Assembly (NCBI GenBank): GCA_049969935.1
Contig: JBMFNX010000013.1
Span: 1 to 39,072, forward strand
Reading direction: 5' to 3'
Source of the DNA: JACIWG01 sp049969935
GTDB taxonomy: Archaea > Thermoproteota > Nitrososphaeria > JACIWG01
Length of the DNA stretch: 39,072 nt
Every line of letters begins with the position of its first letter. Within the stretch, counting starts at the first letter, position 1. Both the position numbers and the translations under genes were made by a program. The notes beneath the pieces are model-generated. The model saw only the letters and a list, made by a program, of their open reading frames with translations. It ran no database searches and was not told the DNA's origin. Positions 1 through 7,679 of this stretch are shown piece after piece.

Positions 1-140
1 TTAAGCTCCAAAGGAACCCTATTCCCCTCAACAATCAAGACCCTCAACCAAACCCCTAACACAGAACATAAAAATAAAGCTATATCAAAATATAAAATTA
101 AGTTGCCACATCCGTAGATTATAGACACAAATATAATCAT
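1..140 (-). CDS. Possible N-terminus of a membrane protein, cut by the window edge
   Basis: A minus-strand frame opens with ATG at 140-138 and stays open for 46 codons to the left edge. The translation starts MIIFVSIIYGCG, continues as a hydrophobic stretch that could form one membrane helix, and ends with a polar segment (VEGNRVPLEL). A GAGGT sequence lies about 4 nt before the ATG and a TATAAT-like box lies further upstream, so the start has some signal support. An in-frame stop lies just before the start. No family is recognised. An open frame of this length could also arise by chance in AT-rich DNA. Confidence 0.35.
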   Translation of the reverse strand, partial: MIIFVSIIYGCGNLILYFDIALFLCSVLGVWLRVLIVEGNRVPLEL

Positions 141-374
141 GAAACCTCAAAAATAAGCATTATACAAAGATAATTCAGAATACTCAAACACAAGCTCAAA
201 ACATTCTGCAACAACCCTCCTTCCAAACACCCAAATCATGTATAAAAACAATAATAAGATTCCTTGAAACCTACATCACCTATAACCAGAACCTTTCAAC
301 ATCCTATCTTATCCCATTGCCATAAAAACTGTTTTAATAATATTTACTAGTCAAAATCATCAAAAGTGTGCGCC

Positions 375-450
375 AATTTTATAATAATATTAAATTTTCT
401 AAAACATAATTGCACTAATTTTATCATAATATAATTTTCTAAAACGTAAT
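375..450. repeat. Tandem imperfect direct repeat upstream of the first isomerase gene
   Basis: Copy 1 (375-410) and copy 2 (417-450) both begin AATTTTAT and share the segment AATTTTCTAAAAC followed by RTAAT. They differ by a few substitutions and a short indel. The second copy ends just before the TATA box of the gene at 487. A duplicated promoter-proximal element or regulator site is possible, but simple AT-rich duplication also explains it. Confidence 0.6.
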
Positions 451-454
451 AATA

Positions 455-462
455 TTTATATA
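455..462 (+). promoter_or_regulatory. TATA box for the isomerase pair
   Basis: TTTATATA is centred about 29 nt before the ATG at 487. This is the archaeal spacing for transcription that starts at or just before the first codon, so the mRNA is probably leaderless or nearly so. Confidence 0.6.
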
Positions 463-486
463 GAGTATATTCCTTTATCGTGTATC

Positions 487-1389
487 ATGAAATTAGGTTT
501 AACTGTTGCGTATGCTCGGGTCATGTATCATGAAATGCCCACAGTTGAAGATTATGTCAAGCTCGCAGAATGGGGTAAAAAGAACGGGTTCGAAGGTTTT
601 GAGCTCGCTGCTTTTTCACTTGATCATTTTAGAACAGAATTTCTTAACAGGAACAGGCTAAAGTATCTTGTTAAAAATTACAGGGATATAGGCATATCAT
701 GCAATTCTTTTGAAGCAGGTTTTCTAAGGCACATGATAATTGATCCACTAAGGGAAAGTGAACAAAAAACACTGAATCTTATGAAGGAAATTATAGATGT
801 ATCAAATACGCTGGACACAGACTTAATATATGCTCACACGGCACCACATCCTTCTTGGAAGATAGAATGGAAAAGATTATACGACGAATATAGTCCTCCG
901 AGCAGCATATCTGTTCCTGAAACTTTCTCATGGAAAAGGGAATGGAACCAATATGTAAATAGAGTTAGAAATTTAGTGGAACTCTCAGAGAAGGCAGGAC
1001 TATACTTTGCTTTGGAAATAAGGCCATATGAAATAATTTCAAATTCTGATTCAATGTTAAATCTAATAAATGATGTAGGATCTAAAAAATTTGGGCTTGT
1101 ATTTGATACAGCACACTTTTTTGTGCAAAAAGAAATTTTGCCAATAGCCTTAGAGAAACTGCAAGATCATGTTTTCTTAATACATTTAGCTGATAACGAT
1201 GGTTGCACAGATTATCATTGGGCCCCTGGAAAAGGTAAAATTGATTGGGAAAACTTTTTGAGGACTGTTAAAAAAATAGGATATAAACGTTTTCTAAATA
1301 TAGATGTTGCAGGAAAATACGATGATATTGGAAAGGAAATTTTAGATGGAAAAAACTTTATCCTAAACTTATGTAAGAAAACAGGTTGA
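487..1389 (+). CDS. Sugar phosphate isomerase/epimerase family protein (TIM barrel)
   Basis: A 300-residue protein of the AP-endonuclease-2 / xylose isomerase-like TIM barrel superfamily. Features seen are the N-terminal block with GLTVAYAR, the strand and metal-site segments LYFALEIRPYE (about 173-183) and FGLVFDTAHFF (about 198-208), and HLADNDGCTDYHWAPGKGKID (about 234-254). These supply the Glu, Asp, His and Glu/Asp ligands typical of the family. The length is usual. Members isomerise or epimerise keto-sugars, sugar phosphates or inositol derivatives; the substrate cannot be read here. The ATG start is supported by the TATA box 29 nt upstream. The stop overlaps the start of a paralogue, so the two are co-transcribed and may act on successive intermediates or as partners. 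Confidence 0.85.
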   Translation: MKLGLTVAYARVMYHEMPTVEDYVKLAEWGKKNGFEGFELAAFSLDHFRTEFLNRNRLKYLVKNYRDIGISCNSFEAGFLRHMIIDPLRESEQKTLNLMKEIIDVSNTLDTDLIYAHTAPHPSWKIEWKRLYDEYSPPSSISVPETFSWKREWNQYVNRVRNLVELSEKAGLYFALEIRPYEIISNSDSMLNLINDVGSKKFGLVFDTAHFFVQKEILPIALEKLQDHVFLIHLADNDGCTDYHWAPGKGKIDWENFLRTVKKIGYKRFLNIDVAGKYDDIGKEILDGKNFILNLCKKTG

Positions 1390-2207
1390 AAACATTGAAA
1401 CTGGACTTCTACATTGAAACACCTGAATCTCCATTCTGGAAAAATAGGAAATCGTTTGAAGTAACATTACAGCTTATAGCCGAATCAGGATATAATGGTG
1501 TTGAGTTTTTACCTTTTTACCTCAAAGAAATTGACATAAAATATCTTAAAGATCAGACTTCATCTTATAAACTTGATATTGTTTGTATAGCTTCAGGCTT
1601 TTTAAGTGCATACTATGGTTTAAGCTTATCCCATCCAAGCGAGAATATAAGACAATTGGCTATTAAAAACATAAAAGAGTGTATTAATTGCGCTTCAAAT
1701 CTTGGATCCAGGTTTGTTTCGATAGGCTTAATCAAAGGTAAGCTTTTAATAGGACAAACATATGATAATGCCATAAAAAATTTTTCCAAGTGCCTAAAAG
1801 AATGCTCCAAGTTTGCAAAAGATTATGGTATTTCATTAATTATTGAACCCGAAAATAGATACGAAAGTAACATACTCTGCACAGTGGCGGAAAGTGTAAG
1901 GCTGCTTAACAATTTAGATCTAAGCAACGTTGGCCTATTAATAGACACTTATCACATGAACATTGAGGAATCTAACATTTATGAAGCAGTGAAAATCTCA
2001 TCAAAAAAACTTTTACATGTACACATAGCCGATAATAATAGGCTTGCCCCGGGAAAAGGCTTCTTTGATTTTCAATCGTTTATAAAGTATCTTAAAGAGA
2101 TAGGATACAATTCATTTCTTGGAATTGAGGTCACCCCATCGCCCAATATAGATGTTGCAGTAAAAAGCAGTGCAGAATACATTAAGAAAATTTTTACCCA
2201 ACTTTAG
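1386..2207 (+). CDS. Second sugar phosphate isomerase/epimerase family protein (TIM barrel)
   Basis: A 273-residue paralogue of the preceding protein. It has the same fold signals: an N-terminal ESGYNGVEFLPF strand-turn, LIIEPENRYES (about 151-161) with the metal-ligand Glu, VGLLIDTYHMNIEE (about 181-194) with Asp and His, and HVHIADNNRLAPGKGFFDF (about 211-229). The start is TTG at 1386, whose last two bases lie in the TGA stop of the upstream gene. A second TTG at 1395 is an alternative. The overlap implies translational coupling. The His-rich IADN...APGKG motif is shared with hydroxypyruvate isomerase / tagatose epimerase-like enzymes, but the exact reaction is unknown. Confidence 0.83.
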   Translation: MKTLKLDFYIETPESPFWKNRKSFEVTLQLIAESGYNGVEFLPFYLKEIDIKYLKDQTSSYKLDIVCIASGFLSAYYGLSLSHPSENIRQLAIKNIKECINCASNLGSRFVSIGLIKGKLLIGQTYDNAIKNFSKCLKECSKFAKDYGISLIIEPENRYESNILCTVAESVRLLNNLDLSNVGLLIDTYHMNIEESNIYEAVKISSKKLLHVHIADNNRLAPGKGFFDFQSFIKYLKEIGYNSFLGIEVTPSPNIDVAVKSSAEYIKKIFTQL

Positions 2208-2287
2208 TCTAAATCACTAAAAAGTAATAAATATTCACTATGTATACTATTTTTCAATGAATTTTATTACTTCTTTTAAATTTCTTT
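2208..2287. other. Short non-coding gap
   Basis: AT-rich spacer between the convergent isomerase gene and the remnant RAM domain. I see no hairpin, repeat or coding signal in it. Confidence 0.5.
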
Positions 2288-2536
2288 TTATATTATTAAA
2301 TCGTTTTCAAAACTATTTATAGAACTAAGTTTGAAACATATTGTGTGGCTTGGAATATATTTAAGCACAGACGAAATAGTGGGACAGGTTGTAGACGATG
2401 AACTAAAAACTGTGAGCTTAAGGAGAAGGCCAATAATATCGTATACTCCATTAACAAGATGTGCTTCAACAACACCATCCACCTTCTTCACCTCCTCCAA
2501 AACCTTCCTCTTTAAAGCACAGATACAGTCTTTCAA
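2288..2536 (-). pseudogene. Truncated Lrp/AsnC-type RAM domain remnant
   Basis: The minus-strand frame contains VLEEVKKVDGVVEAHLVNG then VYDII, which closely resembles the RAM (AsnC ligand-binding) domain and the intact gene at 21144 (LRKMDGVVEAFAVYGNYDVV). After VYDII the sequence is poorly matched (GLLLKLTVFSSSS), then partly recovers (TISSVLKYIP). The normal N-terminal strand of about 10-15 residues is missing and there is only a TTG to start from. An in-frame TGA immediately upstream separates it from the nucleotidyltransferase remnant in the same frame. I read it as a decayed or truncated gene. A short functional RAM protein is less likely. Confidence 0.55.
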
Positions 2537-2539
2537 GTT

Positions 2540-2743
2540 TCAACATTCTAGAAGTGTATGTGGCTTCATGCGGTCTTCTGGTAACATTCTAACAACTATG
2601 AGAAGGTCTATATCACTATAAGGTTTAGGTTCTGCTTCAGCATATGAACAGTATAAAACTATGGAGATTGTCTAGTCTCTGAACACCTTTAAAAAAGCAT
2701 ATTCAATTTTCTCTTCCAAATATTCTGAAAGAGTGGGATATTG
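2540..2743 (-). pseudogene. MNT-type nucleotidyltransferase remnant
   Basis: Reading the minus strand gives LEEKIEYAFLKVFRD, an in-frame TAG, then a segment with YAEAEPKPYSDIDLLIVV and LPEDRMKPHTLLEC before a TGA. The SDIDLLIVV block is the hallmark of minimal nucleotidyltransferases (GSxARGEAxxxSDIDLLV). The usual GS pair reads CS here, there is an internal stop and there is no start codon, so it is a pseudogene. MNT proteins normally act with a HEPN partner as a toxin-antitoxin pair; no HEPN gene is adjacent. The frame continues into the RAM remnant downstream, which suggests a deletion that joined two genes. Confidence 0.7.
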
Positions 2744-2793
2744 TCATCTATATAATGTACTTAAATAAGGAATATTTAAATTATTGTGAACAT

Positions 2794-3711
2794 TTATAAG
2801 AAAAGGTCGGTTGAAAGATATTTTAGACCGTTGTCCGGCAATATTGCAACTATCATCCTACCCTTACCAATCTCCTTCGCCTTCTTTAGGGCAACGTACA
2901 TTATTGCAGCCGAACTTAACCCTATCAGAATACCCTCCATTCTAGCCATATTTCTTGCGACTTCAAAAAACTTCTCCTTTTCTGAAGAATCGATTTCAAC
3001 GATTTCGTCAAACCATTCTCTTCTAAAAAGTTTTGTAGGATATGGTTCACTTGGATTTCTAAGCCCCTGTATAGAAAATCCAATCTTCGGAGTAACTCCT
3101 ACAACCTTAATACCCTTATTAAACTCTTTAACTCTCATGGAAGTTCCTACACCTGTTCCAGCTGTGCCTATTCCAACAACAATCATGTCCACTTTGCCGC
3201 CAGTCTGCTCTATAATTTCTTTGCCTGTAGTCTCATAGTGTGCTAAAATGTTTGCTGGATCACTGAACTGGTCTACGCTAACATATTTTTCAGGATATTC
3301 TCTGAGAAGTTTCTCCTTCAACTCTATGGCTCCCCCAGTACCCTTTTCTCCGGGTGAAAGTATTAGTTCTGCGCCATAGGCTTTGATGATCTTTCTCCTT
3401 TCAACTGAAACCGATTCTGGCATAATAAGTGTAAGCTTGTACCCTTTAAACGCGCATATCATGGCCAAAGCTATACCCGTGTTCCCTGATGTAGCCTCAA
3501 GTATAATCTTATCCTCACTCAATAAGCCAGCTGATTCAGCGTACCTGATAATATAGTATGCCATTCTATCCTTTACAGAACCTCCAATATTGTACCATTC
3601 TAATTTAGCGTATAAGGTTGCATCGTTTGGGCCTGTAAGTTTGTTTATCTTAATAAGAGGTGTCCAGCCTATCAAGTCAAAAATGTTGTTTGCTACCTTT
3701 AAATTCATCAT
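2794..3711 (-). CDS. Cysteine synthase / PLP-dependent beta-replacing enzyme
   Basis: About 305 residues, the usual length of fold-type II PLP enzymes of the CysK/CysM/CBS family. Visible motifs: GGSVKDR with the PLP lysine (about residue 47), TSGNTGIAL (about 90-98) for substrate and cofactor phosphate contacts, GIGTAGTGVGTS as the PLP phosphate loop, and the C-terminal PDNGLKYLST. The last motif resembles the CysM / O-phosphoserine-using group (PDxGWKYLST) more than CysK (GERYLST), but substrate choice is inference. It would make L-cysteine from activated serine and sulfide in the cytoplasm. Two ATGs follow a TTG; I use the first ATG at 3711. A TATA-like TTTTATAAC at about 3732-3740 may give it its own promoter, 48 bp after the protease gene. 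Confidence 0.85.
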   Translation of the reverse strand: MMNLKVANNIFDLIGWTPLIKINKLTGPNDATLYAKLEWYNIGGSVKDRMAYYIIRYAESAGLLSEDKIILEATSGNTGIALAMICAFKGYKLTLIMPESVSVERRKIIKAYGAELILSPGEKGTGGAIELKEKLLREYPEKYVSVDQFSDPANILAHYETTGKEIIEQTGGKVDMIVVGIGTAGTGVGTSMRVKEFNKGIKVVGVTPKIGFSIQGLRNPSEPYPTKLFRREWFDEIVEIDSSEKEKFFEVARNMARMEGILIGLSSAAIMYVALKKAKEIGKGRMIVAILPDNGLKYLSTDLFL

Positions 3712-3762
3712 CAAACAGCGTCAATTACACTGTTATAAAATTTATTTTTTGTAAAATATCAT

Positions 3763-4983
3763 TTAGCCAAAAATGTATGGTGCGACAATCATTAATATAA
3801 TAAGTCCAGCTAGAACAAATGTGAGAGTATAGACGATTAGATTTATCCACTTCCCACTTAATCTTTTTCCAAACATTCTTTTGCATAAAAATTTGAAGAC
3901 GATTCCTCCATCAAGGGGGTAAATTGGTAGTGCATTAAATATTGCCAGATTAAAGTTCAAGAACCAAATCCAATAAAATAGGTTAACGATATAATGATAA
4001 TTTGAGCCCAAGAATGTTGTGGAAGTATAGTGCTTGTAGAGTGTTTCAGAAAAGGGTATGGATGTTGAAGCCCATGGCACGGTTGGAATAAGCATGTAAA
4101 CCATCACATCTCTTGAAGGAAACCTGTATACTGCACTATAGTAGTTTTCTAAAACTTCTCTAAGGGAAAGGTAACCATGTATTCCCATATAGCCTCTACT
4201 ACTATTTTCTGGATTAACAGCCAAATTAAATGTAAAATTAAGAAGCTTATCCCCTCTAGCGACAGTTAGAGTCAAATTTTGGCCAGGCCTATAATATGGT
4301 TCCACAGCCCTAATGAAACTTTCTATTGTGCTAACATTTTGACCGTTAACAGAAGTGATTATGTCTCCAGGCCTGATTCCCGACCTATAAGCAGGCCCCT
4401 CCATGTTCATTTGAGTAATAAGAACACCATCTACAACAGGCTGAAGGGATGAAACGATAAGAAGTAAAAGTATTAGTGATGCTACTGCTGTAATAAAATT
4501 TGTTCCAGGACCAGCTGCCAAGGCTTTTGCACTCTTTTTAAGCCCAGACTCCTCTAACTCCTTATCATCTAATTCAACAAAGGCTCCTATTGGAAGAAAC
4601 ACTAGAAGTATTATGCCAACAAACTTTACTGGTACACCAGCAACTCTTGCTTGAACACCATGTGCAACCTCATGAACTACCATTCCAACAAAAAGGGCTA
4701 TCCACCCATAAGCTATAGGTAAATATGGATTTATTCCAGGCCAAGGCAAATTTACTGCAGGTCCAAGCTCTCTAATCACTTGGCCAACAAGCGGGTTAGA
4801 AATAATGTTAATGATGCTGGATATAGTAAAATAGAGTGTTATAGCAGCAAGCATTGGCAAAAATATTATAAAAGTCCAGCCCATCTTCCTAGCTATCCAA
4901 GTTTTACTCATACTATCCAGTAATGAGACACCCTTCTCTGTCTTTATTATCAGAAACGGGAAACTGAACTCTTTTTTAGGCAA
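3763..4983 (-). CDS. Site-2 protease family membrane metalloprotease (M50) with PDZ domain
   Basis: A 406-residue intramembrane zinc protease. The HEVAH motif (about 104-108) supplies the two zinc histidines and the catalytic Glu inside a membrane helix. The NALPIYPLDGG motif near residue 350 supplies the third ligand Asp. Between them is a PDZ domain (about 185-270, with SGIRPGDIITSVNG). There are N-terminal and C-terminal membrane segments. The start is TTG at 4983, with a TATA-like AATATATT about 28 nt upstream on the minus strand, which argues for a leaderless start there. The family cleaves membrane-anchored regulators or signal-peptide remnants. The target here is unknown and no anti-sigma-like partner lies nearby. 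Confidence 0.9.
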   Translation of the reverse strand: MPKKEFSFPFLIIKTEKGVSLLDSMSKTWIARKMGWTFIIFLPMLAAITLYFTISSIINIISNPLVGQVIRELGPAVNLPWPGINPYLPIAYGWIALFVGMVVHEVAHGVQARVAGVPVKFVGIILLVFLPIGAFVELDDKELEESGLKKSAKALAAGPGTNFITAVASLILLLLIVSSLQPVVDGVLITQMNMEGPAYRSGIRPGDIITSVNGQNVSTIESFIRAVEPYYRPGQNLTLTVARGDKLLNFTFNLAVNPENSSRGYMGIHGYLSLREVLENYYSAVYRFPSRDVMVYMLIPTVPWASTSIPFSETLYKHYTSTTFLGSNYHYIVNLFYWIWFLNFNLAIFNALPIYPLDGGIVFKFLCKRMFGKRLSGKWINLIVYTLTFVLAGLIILMIVAPYIFG

Positions 4984-5131
4984 CCCAACAGTAGGTTAAA
5001 AACGAGAATATATTACCTTTCAAACTGGAGTTAGTGAAGCTGTCTTAAGCTATAGAAAAATGTTTACTAAATCAAAAAATTTCAGCCTATCCCATAGTAT
5101 GCTATATAGAGTAGAGGATGCAGAAGTAGGT

Positions 5132-5418
5132 TCCTCCTATCCAGATAATATTAGAAATTCCTTTAAAATGTTCATCTCCCACTATAAGGTTTGCCCCTCA
5201 AGTTTCTGCAAAAGCCAAAATTAGGACGTCACCAACTGAAACTATCTTAGACAATTCACATACTTTAGAAAGACGGTCTTCTATTGTATCTAAATTAAAA
5301 TTTTCTCTATAATATTTTTGGCAAGCTCGGCTAGTAGGTGTCAGGAGTAAAAACTTCGTCTGCCTCACCAATTTTTTACTTGATACAAAATCCTTTTTAG
5401 CGAACTCTTTTGACCAAA
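5132..5418 (-). pseudogene. PIN-domain (VapC-like) remnant with internal stop
   Basis: The minus-strand frame reads KKLVRQTKFLLLTPTSRA ... VGDVLILAFAET, a TGA at 5198-5200, then GANLIVGDEHFKGISNIIW in the same frame. The two halves match the C-terminal half of a PIN domain: the D-hxx-LA helix, then G-A-x-hhVxDxxF. The N-terminal DTxVL strand with the first acidic residue is not seen; the DNA where it should lie is now the beginning of the MFS gene. The internal stop and missing front make this a dead toxin gene. No antitoxin gene is adjacent. Confidence 0.6.
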
Positions 5419-5423
5419 AGTCT

Positions 5424-6593
5424 GTGGATACTTTGAAGAACACTGTATTAGCGAACTCTATAACTTCTGCATTGATTGTTACTAGCACGCAGGCTGTTAA
5501 CGCGCTAATGTCACTTTATGCCATGCAATATTTTGGCGCATCGAAACTGCAGTTAGGTTACCTTTTCACCTTATTTTTTCTTACATCAGCTTTTTCTAAA
5601 ATTTTATCAGGGATCTTTATAAGCCAAAAATATTTGAAGCATATATTTTTACTTGGAATAGTTTCCATAGCCTCCTCTATTGTATTGTATGATGTTGCAC
5701 CTTCCCTAGAATTTTTGTTCATGCTAAGAATTTTACATGGAGTGGGTTTTGCGTTCGCTAATACGGCCTGTTTAACTTTCGCCTCACTGATTGCGGATGA
5801 AGGCCTCCGATCCTATTCTGTTAGCATGGTGACAGCATTTAATGCTATAGGATTAGTTCTAGGCCCTCTTGTTGGAACATTTGGCACACTCTTTTTCGAC
5901 ATCCCTAAAACCTTTGCAATAGTCTCAACCATAGTGGTAGTATCCTTTCTTTTCGCTTTCCACACTATTAGAAATGTTAGCTTGAAGGAAAGTGAATCCG
6001 TAGGCCATGAACTTTGTTTGAACGATTTTCTTTTTATTAAGGAAAGATGGTTTATAGTTAGCACATCCTCATATTTTGCTTACGCACTCATCTATGGTAC
6101 AATAATATCCTATATTCCACCATATGCGAAACAGAACTTCGGTTTAAACGACTACGATATTACAACACTCTTCTTCATATTTTTTATACTCTCTTTAGTT
6201 GCGAGAATAATATTAGTGAAGAAAAATGGTTTAGTGTTTTTGAAGAAGATGTTAACATCTTCTTTAGCCATATCAATTTCCATGATTTCATTAATCAGCT
6301 TCTCCGACTCTTTTGAAGTCTTTGTTCTAGAGTTTGCATTAATCGGACTCGGCCACGGCTTCATATATCCTATAACTGCTCTAATCATTTCAAAGAATTC
6401 TCCTAGCGAAAAACTTTATACCATTAATACCGTTTATTTTACATCATTCGATTTTGGGAACGCTATCGGACCCCTTATAGCCTCAATCCTTGTCACATTT
6501 TTGCCCCTGAATTTAGTATTCTTTGGAACAGCGTTTGTTCCTCTAGCAATATTTTTGTTTGTGATCGTATATTTAAAGGATCTCAAAGCATAA
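5424..6593 (+). CDS. MFS transporter (12 TM)
   Basis: A 389-residue major facilitator superfamily protein with about twelve hydrophobic helices and a charged central loop near residues 185-205. The N-terminal half has the helix pair around MLRILHGVGFAFANTACLTF typical of MFS helices 4-5, and there is an internal GLGHGFIYPITALI near residue 310. The start is GTG at 5424, which abuts the PIN remnant on the other strand. The promoter is not clear. The downstream neighbours (epimerase, UxaA-type dehydratase, dehydrogenase) suggest a sugar-acid or organic-acid substrate, but this is from context only; drug efflux is an alternative. Confidence 0.85.
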   Translation: MDTLKNTVLANSITSALIVTSTQAVNALMSLYAMQYFGASKLQLGYLFTLFFLTSAFSKILSGIFISQKYLKHIFLLGIVSIASSIVLYDVAPSLEFLFMLRILHGVGFAFANTACLTFASLIADEGLRSYSVSMVTAFNAIGLVLGPLVGTFGTLFFDIPKTFAIVSTIVVVSFLFAFHTIRNVSLKESESVGHELCLNDFLFIKERWFIVSTSSYFAYALIYGTIISYIPPYAKQNFGLNDYDITTLFFIFFILSLVARIILVKKNGLVFLKKMLTSSLAISISMISLISFSDSFEVFVLEFALIGLGHGFIYPITALIISKNSPSEKLYTINTVYFTSFDFGNAIGPLIASILVTFLPLNLVFFGTAFVPLAIFLFVIVYLKDLKA

Positions 6594-6612
6594 CATAAAA
6601 TGGTTAGAAAAT

Positions 6613-6620
6613 AAATATAA
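6613..6620 (+). promoter_or_regulatory. TATA box for the SDR epimerase gene
   Basis: AAATATAA is centred about 27 nt before the ATG at 6644, consistent with a leaderless transcript. Confidence 0.5.
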
Positions 6621-6643
6621 GGAAAGACTATGAATGTTGTGGT

Positions 6644-7627
6644 ATGTCAGTTCTAATTACTGGCGGTTGTGGTCTTGTTGGCTCCCATGTTGCACATGAG
6701 CTTGTAGAAGAGTATAAATCGGATAAAGTGATATTATTTGATGTCTCATATCCGAAAAATCCTCTTGTTTTAAAACATTTAGGGAACAAAATAAGCTTCG
6801 TTTATGGGAACATATTAGATTATGGTAAACTTTTGGAAGCCATCAGGGAATTTGATGTAGAAGGAATTATACATACTGTAGCCTTTGTTGACTACAAGTT
6901 TGTTGTATCAAATCCTCTTTTAAGCATATTAACTAACGTGAATGGCACTCTTAATGTACTTGAACTTGCTAGAGTTAATGACCTAAAGGTTGTCTTCACA
7001 AGCTCTGGCGCCGTTTATGGCCAAATTGAAGGCTCTGCTAGAGAAGATATGCCCATAAAGCCTACAGACCTTTATGGTATGACAAAGGCTGCTGGAGAAA
7101 TGATGGGTGAACAGTACGCGAACACATATGGTATTGACTTTATTACAACAAGACTCTACTTCTTATATGGTCATGGTCTCTCGCAGACGGTATCTTCTGT
7201 AGAAGAAGCGTTTAAGCCACCAGTTCACCCGATAAGTGTCCTCTACCTTTTCATTACTAAAGCATTAAAGAACGAGAAATTGAAGATTGAAAAAGGCGGT
7301 GACTCAGAACTAGACTACACTTACATAAAAGATGCAGCGCATGGTGTAGTTTTAGCATATTTAACTAAAAATCCCCCTCACAAAATATACAATATTTCTT
7401 CAGGTAGGTCGTATACTTTAAAGTATTTGGCTAAAATAGTTAACGATTACGTAGGCTATGAGGCTATAGATATTGGTTCAGGCCAAGTTGAAGGCTGGCC
7501 TAAGAGGGCAAAGTATCTTGATATCAGTTTAGCCAATAAAGAACTTGGATACTATCCTAGATATGGTTTAGAGAATGGTGTTAGAGAGTATATGACAATT
7601 TTAAAAAATGAAATTAAGCTACAGTAA
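6644..7627 (+). CDS. NAD-dependent epimerase/dehydratase (extended SDR)
   Basis: A 327-residue extended short-chain dehydrogenase. The nucleotide-binding TGGCGLVG lies at residues 6-13 and an Asp at about 33 (LFDVS) favours NAD(H). The catalytic set is Ser120/121 (FTSSGAVYG) with Y144xxxK148 (DLYGMTKAAGE). The C-terminal half contains KDAAHGVVLAYL and YNISSGRSYTLKYLA, typical of GalE/RmlB-like enzymes that bind a nucleotide sugar. The usual substrate is an NDP-sugar, but relatives such as uronate dehydrogenases and L-threonine dehydrogenase also fit this size. The gene precedes a UxaA-type dehydratase on the same strand, so sugar-acid metabolism is a reasonable guess. Confidence 0.85.
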   Translation: MSVLITGGCGLVGSHVAHELVEEYKSDKVILFDVSYPKNPLVLKHLGNKISFVYGNILDYGKLLEAIREFDVEGIIHTVAFVDYKFVVSNPLLSILTNVNGTLNVLELARVNDLKVVFTSSGAVYGQIEGSAREDMPIKPTDLYGMTKAAGEMMGEQYANTYGIDFITTRLYFLYGHGLSQTVSSVEEAFKPPVHPISVLYLFITKALKNEKLKIEKGGDSELDYTYIKDAAHGVVLAYLTKNPPHKIYNISSGRSYTLKYLAKIVNDYVGYEAIDIGSGQVEGWPKRAKYLDISLANKELGYYPRYGLENGVREYMTILKNEIKLQ

Positions 7628-7679
7628 TTTTTAAAGTTTTTTAGAAAAATCTAAATGCCTCATTTTAGGGGAATTGTGT

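Larger units (their letters stand above)
141..486. other. Intergenic region with promoter and duplicated AT-rich block
   Basis: No coding frame is convincing here. The left part is A/C-rich on the plus strand. The right part holds two imperfect direct repeats (375-410 and 417-450) and the TATA box of the next gene. Confidence 0.6.

Noticed and set aside
375..450. CRISPR-like repeat
   Set aside because: Only two AT-rich imperfect copies with a 6-bp gap; no spacers or leader and no cas genes in the window.
2331..2621. 96-codon plus-strand frame
   Set aside because: The opposite strand holds RAM and nucleotidyltransferase similarity, so this frame is a shadow.
2786..3238. 150-codon plus-strand frame
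   Set aside because: It is antisense to the cysteine synthase-like gene.
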